Source of the DNA: Ctena decussata
Taxonomy: Eukaryota > Mollusca > Bivalvia > Lucinida > Lucinidae
Reading direction: 5' to 3'
Assembly (NCBI GenBank): GCA_963989385.1
Contig: OZ022509.1
Span: 53,336,271 to 53,400,270, forward strand
Length of the DNA stretch: 64,000 nucleotides
The notes below the pieces were generated by a model. That model made no database searches, was not told the origin of the DNA, and saw nothing but the letters and a program-made list of their open reading frames with translations. Positions 56,743-64,000 of the stretch are shown here, piece after piece. Each line of letters opens with the position of its first letter. The first letter of the stretch is position 1. The translations under genes were made by a program, and so were the position numbers.

Positions 56743-58711
56743 TGTTCCTTAATTATGAGTATCAGAACTAGTCGTACGGATACACAGTCAACAAGCGTCT
56801 GACTGATCGTGCCTGACCTGGTCGAACATGGCATTGACTCATTTTCTTGTGGTATGCATAGAACAACTTATAAGAACATCTTAACCTACTAGCAGTAATG
56901 CTATATGTTTTATATTTATAAACATGTCGATCTCGATAGTAAGCTTGACGTCATGCAAGTATACTGCTAGTGGCCATTAACACTTTTAAGCGCCAAAGAC
57001 GAAAATAGCTAAATTTGCATTGTAGATTCTGATAAGGCGGTCTTGATGAGCCGCCTCATCTAGATCTACACTCTTTGCTCTTTAGTGTTTATATGGCCTG
57101 AACGTTTTTTTTTTTATTTTTTTTTATTTTTTTGCAGACGAATATTTTTTCTTCCGCTTTTTGGCGCTTAAACTGACTAGTTTTGAATAAAGATATTACG
57201 GAGATGTTCCGCGTTTCTTAAACTGTATGAGCTCACCCCATGTTTTTCTTCCATCTATACAATATAAAATAGTTTTTTATGACATTCTGTTTGTTCTGTT
57301 TGCTTCCCTGGATAAAAAAAAAAAACTTTTCAAAATGTTGTCTGCTCTTAAAGGAAACATGCTCCTTGGGTCTCAGGGGAAAACATTTTCTTTATGAGCT
57401 GAACCCCATTCAGAAAAGAAATAAATAAAAATGGAAAAGTTGCTTCCTCTGAAAGTGTACCATTTCACACATTCACATTGTTTTGGTTTAATTGCAACTC
57501 GCCACGCACTGTTTTCTTTACTCAACAGCAAAAGAAACGCATATTTTTTCCTGTCTCGTTTTGCCTCATCAAATGTAATGATATTTTACTTTTTATTTAG
57601 TACGGGGATTTGCCTATACATGGCCATTAGTTTTGCAGCATTTTCTTGTCACAGAGCAATCCTTCGAAAAAATATGACGATTTTTGTCAAAAAGTCTAAA
57701 ATCACAAAATTCTTGCTCACAATTATAAAAGAATAAATTATCAATACGATTTTGCTGCACGTGATTTCAAAATGATGTATCCAACTGGAAAACGGTATAA
57801 AACTTAATGAAATGACTGTTATATAGTTAAATCGCATATGCAAAAATCTGCATTTTCCAAAGTTTTTCAAAGTTTTTTTAAAATCGTCTGAATCATCAAA
57901 TTATTAGAAAAGTCTGGTAATTTGGGATTCATAATGTGTAAGGTTATGAGCAAAGGACCCGTTCAAAACAAATTTTGGTTTGAAATGAGTCGTATTTGGC
58001 TCACTTCTGTGTTGAGTACAAAATCTAAAGGCTGATAAAAATGTTTTCATGGAAAAAAGATCTTGGCCCCCGATTCGCTAGCCGTGGACTGTTCCTCATG
58101 ATAAAGATGCAGTATGGTTTTGATTCAATTTTTCCTAGTGATTTCAATGATCCAGCGCCCAAAAGCTCAATCTGTGATTGCATTATAGTAAGGACGTACA
58201 GAGTTACTACCCTTTGTTAGCATACTCCGTTTGATTGTGACCACTTACCCTTTAATTTAACCTGAACTGGAATCCAGCTCCGATTCGGGTTGCTAAAAAA
58301 TCCACAAAAATGGTTTTTGCTATTGCAAAAATAGCTTACCTTACGCCATTTGCATAAAAGGACAAAACTTTGTTTGTAAGGAGTAACAAGTGCTGAAATT
58401 TCTCGATGATGTTTCTTAGACATTGTAACATTCTAGATAAATAAAAGAGGGCACCAGTTTTGGAGCCAGGTACAAATCAGCTCCAGACAAGGAGTTAACT
58501 GATCAGAACTTGTGAGATTGACCCCTTGATTGTTTAAGCTTTCGTTACGCATGAATAAAACCCCCCCAAAATTTCAGTAATTCTTGCGACGAAGTGTACT
58601 CCCTGCGATGATAATACCTTCCCTATTTTGCCAATTTCATCAGATTTTTATTTTGACCTAAAAACACCAAAAAGTAAAATATGCGTTATTTTTGCGTTTG
58701 AGTTTATATGT

Positions 58712-58947
58712 GAGCCGCGACGCGAGAAAAACAACAAAGTGGTTGTGCGCCCAGCGCAGACTCAGATCAGCCTGGGCATCCGCCCAGTCTGATCAGAGTC
58801 TTCGCTGTCCGCATTGAGGTAGCTTAGACCCTTAGCCGTCCTTCAAGCGTTAAGAGAAGAGTCTGATCAGACTGGGCGGATGCCAAGGCTGACCTGAGTC
58901 TGCGCAGGGCGCAGAACCACTTTGTTGGTTTTCTCGTGTCGCGGCTC
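58712..58947. mobile_element. MITE with GAGCC...GGCTC ends, 4-bp TSD proven by empty site
   Basis: GAGCCGCGACGCGAGAAAA at the left and the mirrored GTCGCGGCTC at the right; ATGT on both sides (58708-58711, 58948-58951). Copy A has the unoccupied site TTTATATGTGATACC at 47183-47197, with ATGT once. The 4-bp duplication and both boundaries are therefore exact. Confidence 0.92.
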
Positions 58948-59140
58948 ATGTGATACCGGTAATTATTGGCTTTTGGGGCGGTAGGTCCAAGTTAGTTCAA
59001 ACCCGATTTTTTCCGCTGTCAAGCTCTGGGGTCCCATTTGGAAAAATATCTATACTTAAAGATTTTCTTCTTCTCATGAAATCAGACGTTATATCATTTT
59101 TTCTTTTTTTGAATCTCTGAAAATCAAGTAAAATAATGAA

Positions 59141-59200
59141 ATAATAATGATAATAATAATAATAATAATCATAATAATAATAATAAATAAAATAAAAGAA
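59141..59200. repeat. AAT microsatellite
   Basis: Imperfect AATAAT run, much longer than the AATAATAATAA at the same site in copy A (47339-47350). Confidence 0.85.
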
Positions 59201-60412
59201 AAAAACAAATAAACAAACTCTAAAGTAATGAAAGCAGCCTTTTTTCCCCTTCTAGTTTTGGCTGTTTCATACGTATAGTACTTTCTTGAATCTTAAAGAT
59301 ATGGCCTGTGAAACGTGTAATATTGGAAGATATATTTTACGCTCTTGTAACCCAGATGGAATAAAAGGCCATGCAACTACCGTCATACTGACACTTTTGT
59401 GCCAAAATAGATACAAAATTCAATTTCTGCACATGAATGACACTGGTACAGTCGCTGTTTCTTACACATGAACACATTTTCGTACATTGAATCATAAAAC
59501 ATTAAAATGATTCGGTCGATTTTACACTTGGGTAAAGCATAATTGTCATTGCGCTAAAACAATAGCCATTATTGCCATTATGCTGAAACAGCACTCGTAG
59601 TAGCTGCTGACGTTTATTTGATACGAATTTCAATTAAAAATATATTAGGATGCAGAATGCCATGTCTTTTTCGTCTGTGTGATATTTGCCATCCTGACTG
59701 TATACACGCGCTTGTACGTGCGCAGAGTCAATGTTCCAGTAGGCTAGTACACTGCATCTTAAACAGCAGACATGGTGCAATAGACAGAAATCAGTAGAAA
59801 ACTATAAAAATACAATATTGTCACACTGATGTTGTACTTACGCATGCGCTGAGTCACTGTCACAGCATGCAGTAAACAGTTCAGTATATTATGCATATAC
59901 AGTTTGCATCGGGCATGCCCTTGCACATATGCAGGGCCAAGACCGCACTGGCTAATACGGAGTTCACAGTAAACAGTATCCTGGTTCAGCCAGCTAAAGT
60001 AGACCAAAATACAAACAAACAAACAAACAAAAATTATTCTTTGCCTTTTGAGTACACGTTTGCCCACTTTAGTGACTCCACTGCTCAAATGCCACACACT
60101 TTCCTGTGCAACAGAGCATATGGGTAATGGCAGCTTAAGGTGGTGATTTGTGGTAAATGCAAACATCTGCATAAAACCATTAAAAATAACGTATCTCCCC
60201 GAAAGTCGGCAGATTTCTTATTTGTGTTGTTCTCTTCAGTTTAGAATGCAAAAAAGAGAGGTACATGCTGCTTAAAACAGTGTTTTTATAAGGAAAGATC
60301 AAAGGGTAATTGTCTGCGCAGAAATCTAAAAATACCATCGTTATTGAAAATTAACGTAGCGCTGAAGGTACATTATTGCATTATGATGAGCATCCTAGCA
60401 ATTATTTGTTCC

Positions 60413-61448
60413 TGTCAGAGAGTAGTTTTTCCCCCTTTCCCCCCGGAAAAATGGCTATAGGTAGAACGACTATATAGTGGATTGTCCGGACCTCATAGAG
60501 CCACCTTTCCCCCATAGTCCTTTTTCCCCCACCAGAAAATGAGCTATTAGAGAATTTGGTACGGCTGTTGGTATTTTGCGGAACAGAACGAAACGGCTCG
60601 GCATGGAACAGAGACATTTTACAGAATTAACTGCATTAGAAGTGTATCAGTTCTTTAAGGGAGGTAATCAAATCGATTTATTCCGAAAAATTGATATGCA
60701 AATTTACCGACCATATCTTTTATAATAATCAATAATTACTTATCTAAGAAAGGAGCTGGTTGAGATCTCCTCCCATCGCAGATATCAGTACACATACAGA
60801 CGCATGCAAGCTTACAGGCAGCTGAACGGGTTCTTTGTCCAGTCGTGTATGATTCAGCGGAAGTGTATTAGATCAGACTTGTGTGCCGATGGGAGAGCCA
60901 AAGACTCTTGCATGAAAGGTGAACACTAGTCCAGGCACTCCACCGCGCGCACGCACAGATGAACGCTTTTACAAACACAAAATTATACAAATTTATGCAC
61001 ACAACCACGTACACTCATGACCGTTTTTAGCTGGCACGGAAAAGCAAAATGCTTACCTGTTTTCGCCAACACGAAAATAAGACAGACTGATGGACTCATG
61101 CATGCGGTTCTAGCATCTGTTAATCGGCGGTATTTTTCGGACAGAAACTCGCATTTCTGTTTCATTTATGAACCTCACTATTATGACCGGAGAGGGAGCA
61201 AATTCCACCATGTAGCGTGTTTTCCTGCAATCGTATTACCAGGGGAAAATCCACTATGGAGGGGAAAAACGGCTATGCAAAAACACGTATAGTAGATTTT
61301 CCCCCGGGAAAATTGGCTATATAGTCATTCTTCCGGGGGGAAATTCTACTATATAGCCATTTTTCCGGTGGGAAATTCTACTATGGAAAAATCATAGTCA
61401 TTTTTTCCGGGGGGAAAAACTACTAGGGGGGAAAAGCTACTCTCTGAC
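60413..61448. mobile_element. 1-kb TIR element with TGTCAGAGAGTAG ends, 5-bp TSD
   Basis: TGTCAGAGAGTAGTTTTTCC at the left and its near complement GGAAAAGCTACTCTCTGACA at the right, with GTTCC outside both (60408-60412, 61449-61453). The subterminal regions are built from repeated TTTTTCCCCCCGG / CCGGGGGGAAA and TGGCTATATAGT modules on both strands. No transposase; the internal open frames have no recognisable motif. Confidence 0.75.
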
Positions 61449-61453
61449 AGTTC

Positions 61454-61730
61454 CAACTCTTTCCAAATTGTAAGGTTGACCAATGAAAACTGTGGCTTAT
61501 TCTCAAAAGTTCAACCATGTATATGGATGCATTCATTAAATATAGGGTATGCAAACATACCTATATAACACACACAATATAAATAATACATTGCTGATAC
61601 TATGACAGGTGTGTTAATGAAATTGTTCAACCTTGTTAAGATAGTCTCACCTGTGCTTTCGAGAAAAAAATGGACACAGGCTACATATTTTTTTATCTGC
61701 TCAGCCTGATAATGTGTGAAAGAGCTGGGG
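61454..61730. other. Non-coding loop of the inverted arms
   Basis: AT-rich; no gene recognised. Confidence 0.35.
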
Positions 61731-62734
61731 AAAATGATTGCTAGGACTCTCTTCGTAATGCAATAAGGTACCCTCAGCACTAAGTATATTTTCAATAACG
61801 ATATTATTATTTTTTTAGATTTCTGGGCAGAAAATTACCCTTTGATCTTTCCTTATAAAAGCACCTTTTAACATCAACATATCCTGCATTTTGGGATTCT
61901 AAATTTAGTAAATTACGAGAAACAACATAAAGAAGGCATCTGCGAAGTTTTGGGAAGCTCAGTTGTATTTTCAGCGTTTTATGCAGAGTTTTTTGTCTTT
62001 GCCCGAAATCAGTGAATATCACCACCTTAACAAAGTCTTGAGCAAGCAACTAAAATCGTTTTGTCCGGGTAGGAATTCATCTGTTAATCAAACAAAATGC
62101 ATGAGCCTTGCGGGTTTCTTAAGGATTGCTCCATTACCATCAGCGGTGGTTGCAATGGAAAAGACAAAAGTAACCGAAACAATGGTTTCCTGACCAGAGT
62201 CTGTGCATCATGGGTCAACTTGGACCAGACTACAGTCAGTTTGTGCGCATGCTCTTGTGCATGGTTAAATAAATTTTTCGCAGGCCAGGGTGTGGAGTAA
62301 ACAGCTGAACGAGAATCGTTTTTGTAATTCTATACTCTGAAAAAATAGATCGTGTTTTGGAGGAAACAAATAAAGCGTCGTGTAGAAGTCTCTCTGTACG
62401 TCATTTTACTGTAGCTTTTTTTTCTGGTCTTTTGGGATTATTGAGCCCATTTGGAATTATTCCGAAAACACAAGGGGCTAAAAAATGTAAATGTCGTACC
62501 ACTCATCAACTGGCTTGCAAAGGGATAGTGTAAGTGTCGTGAATTATCTCTCCGTACATGCGGATGAAGCATGTTCTATCACACTTACAACACGATACCT
62601 TGTATAGCCCTAGCACGTTACGAGGTATCTCATGCTAAATATTTGGATATCTGAGTATTTTGCTAGAAATATGTGAAGGGAAAGAATACCTCTCTTACCC
62701 TAGCTGTCTTGCAAAGTGAAAAGACATGTAGGTT

Positions 62735-64000
62735 AATTATATCACGTTCCGATTTTAGTGGCCATGACCTAGTGGTGATGACCTTCCGAGCTCGTCCAAA
62801 GCAAGCCAGAGTACCAACTCGGGCAAACTTAGGATTGACCTTGAAAAGTTGAGAAACCCAGATGTGGCAGGCACGTTCCAAGCAGCTACAGGTGGGGAAA
62901 TTTGCATCACAAATCAGTCTGTGGGATCATGACATAGACAAAGATAGCATGACTACCACATTTGAGCTATGGTCTGCATCAAAATCTGGAAAACAGGAGA
63001 ATGACGGACCCCATGGATTCCATCGTTGATTATTTCACTCCCACAAAATAGGCAACCTACAACTGTGCCAGAACTAAAAAAATATCCGCCTCATCAATCA
63101 TCCGAGTAAAGTCATGCAGAAAGTTATCTTGAAAACGCTCAAATCTCAAGCTGAAGAGATAATCGCCAAAGAACAGGCTGGGTCCAGAGCACCACAGAAC
63201 AGATATTCTACCCCAGATTCCTGTGTGAAAAATAACTTTAACGTCAGCAGAATCTGTAACATGTCTTCATAGATTAGAAAAAAAACTAAAAAAAATAAAT
63301 AAATAACTATAACATTTGAAAGGGCATGGCATGCAGCCTTATGGGCCACCATGCAGAAGTACTTTATCAATGAAATCTAGATAGCACTATTGAGCACTTC
63401 TATGACAAGGCTGCAAGTGCAGTTCAGAAGAATGGTAGCACAGATAAATTGTTTAGAATAAAAGTTGGAGCTAGGCAATGATGCCGTATTTCACCCACCC
63501 TCTTCAACAATTTGCTCGAAAGGATTAGACTTGTTGCTCTGGAAGAACATGGTGGAAAGGTTAGGATAGGCGGCAGAAATATTACCAAATCTGCGGTTTG
63601 CCGATATCATTGACGCTCTTGCCGAGGAGAAGCAGGAACTAAAAGCCCTAGTTGAAAGTCTCGAGAAACCTTCACAAGGTATAAAATGGAGATAAGTGCT
63701 GAGAAGACCAAACAGATTATAATCAGCGCCAATGCATACAGAGGGAGATCAAGGTTAAAGGACAAAAGCTGGGAACAGTTACAAGGTTCAAGTACTTGTA
63801 GCAGTTGTCTCAGGTGATTGCTTTAAACCGGAGCCTTGAAAAAGCTGAAGCCAATATGGACAGACAACATCATACCACTCGGATCAAAGGTGAAACTAAT
63901 GCACTCCCTTGTCATATCTATATTTTTGTATGGCATAGTCATGGACTTTGACAGCGGAGTTAGAGAAAAAGGGCGCAGGCCTTTGGGATGAGATGCTTCC
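62735..64000 (+). pseudogene. Decayed non-LTR reverse transcriptase (copy B, runs off the window)
   Basis: Longer 5' than copy A. It starts with a C-terminal endonuclease-like piece (SGHDLVVMTFRARPKQ, DLEKLRNPDVA), then lacks a large internal part, and continues at 62958 with the same pieces as copy A. The catalytic remnant reads LRFADIIDALAEE (FADD to FADI), a different change from copy A, and many stops and frameshifts are present. The same internal deletion in both copies means it predates the duplication. Confidence 0.75.

Larger units (their letters stand above)
60090..62160. repeat. Inverted arms flanking a nested 1-kb element
   Basis: 60125-60405 (TTAAGGTGGTGATTTGTGG onward, including TTTATAAGGAAAGATCAAAG) is mirrored, with divergence, by 61735-62035 (CTTTGATCTTTCCTTATAAA and onward). 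Outer parts are less certain. The 1-kb element at 60413-61448 was inserted next to the inner end of the left arm. Confidence 0.65.
56743..64000 (+). repeat. Segmental duplication, copy B (continues past the window)
   Basis: Matches copy A from TATGTTCCTTAATTATGAG onward. Unique to B are a 236-bp MITE (58712-58947), an expanded AT-rich microsatellite (59110-59200) and 2.9 kb at 60059-62957. No functional gene is supported inside. Confidence 0.85.

Noticed and set aside
59759..60172. 137-residue minus-strand frame in copy B
   Set aside because: The copy A counterpart is interrupted at the 2.9-kb junction, and the peptide has no recognisable domain.

Overview
This is an AT-rich eukaryotic nuclear window, most likely from a marine bivalve and probably a venerid-type clam. 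That inference rests on the repeat repertoire: tRNA-derived SINEs, short hairpin MITEs with GAGCCGCGACACGAG ends, and many bivalve 'pearl'/Helentron-like elements carrying tandem arrays, ACGG microsatellite tracts and a 3' hairpin. No bacterial-type operon, CRISPR array or rRNA is visible. Real coding sequence is sparse; most short reading frames are repeat noise.

Region 1 (about 1.2-22.9 kb) holds the 3' part of one minus-strand gene for a C2H2 zinc-finger protein. Its exons, in transcription order, lie at 22837-22544, 15942-15786 and 13806-13000, followed by two competing last exons at 8234-7624 (six fingers) and 1456-1251 (two fingers). Both last exons have a good 3' splice site and the same phase, so each can be joined to the 13 kb exon. 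This predicts two isoforms that share a body and differ in the DNA-binding tail, like Broad-complex/lola/tramtrack genes. The 22.8 kb exon carries a frameshift and a TGA, but an ATG downstream of both restores an open path. The introns are packed with transposons, two of which abut splice sites.

Region 2 (23.6-33.4 kb) is a nest of mobile elements. An outer terminal inverted repeat pair encloses three Helentron-like elements whose 5' cores (24048, 24106, 24183) and 3' hairpins (30218, 31713, 33227) are in mirror order. The innermost is interrupted by a 4.3-kb element with 33-bp terminal repeats, which itself holds a 234-bp MITE. Region 3 (33.7-43.4 kb) contains another Helentron-like array, a 2.2-kb GC-rich element with 6-bp target duplications, and a long foldback element flanked by an 11-bp direct repeat.

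Region 4 (43.4-64 kb) contains a direct segmental duplication (43409-about 49625, and 56743 to beyond the window end). Between the copies lies a large inverted repeat (arms 50500-52574 and 53927-56011). Each inverted arm carries the C-terminal part of a non-LTR retrotransposon reverse transcriptase, open in one arm and broken in the other. The duplicated segments act as natural 'empty sites' that date and delimit four insertions or deletions. Both end in a decayed second non-LTR reverse transcriptase. All coordinates of repeats are by eye and may be off by a few bases; no alignment or database search was run.
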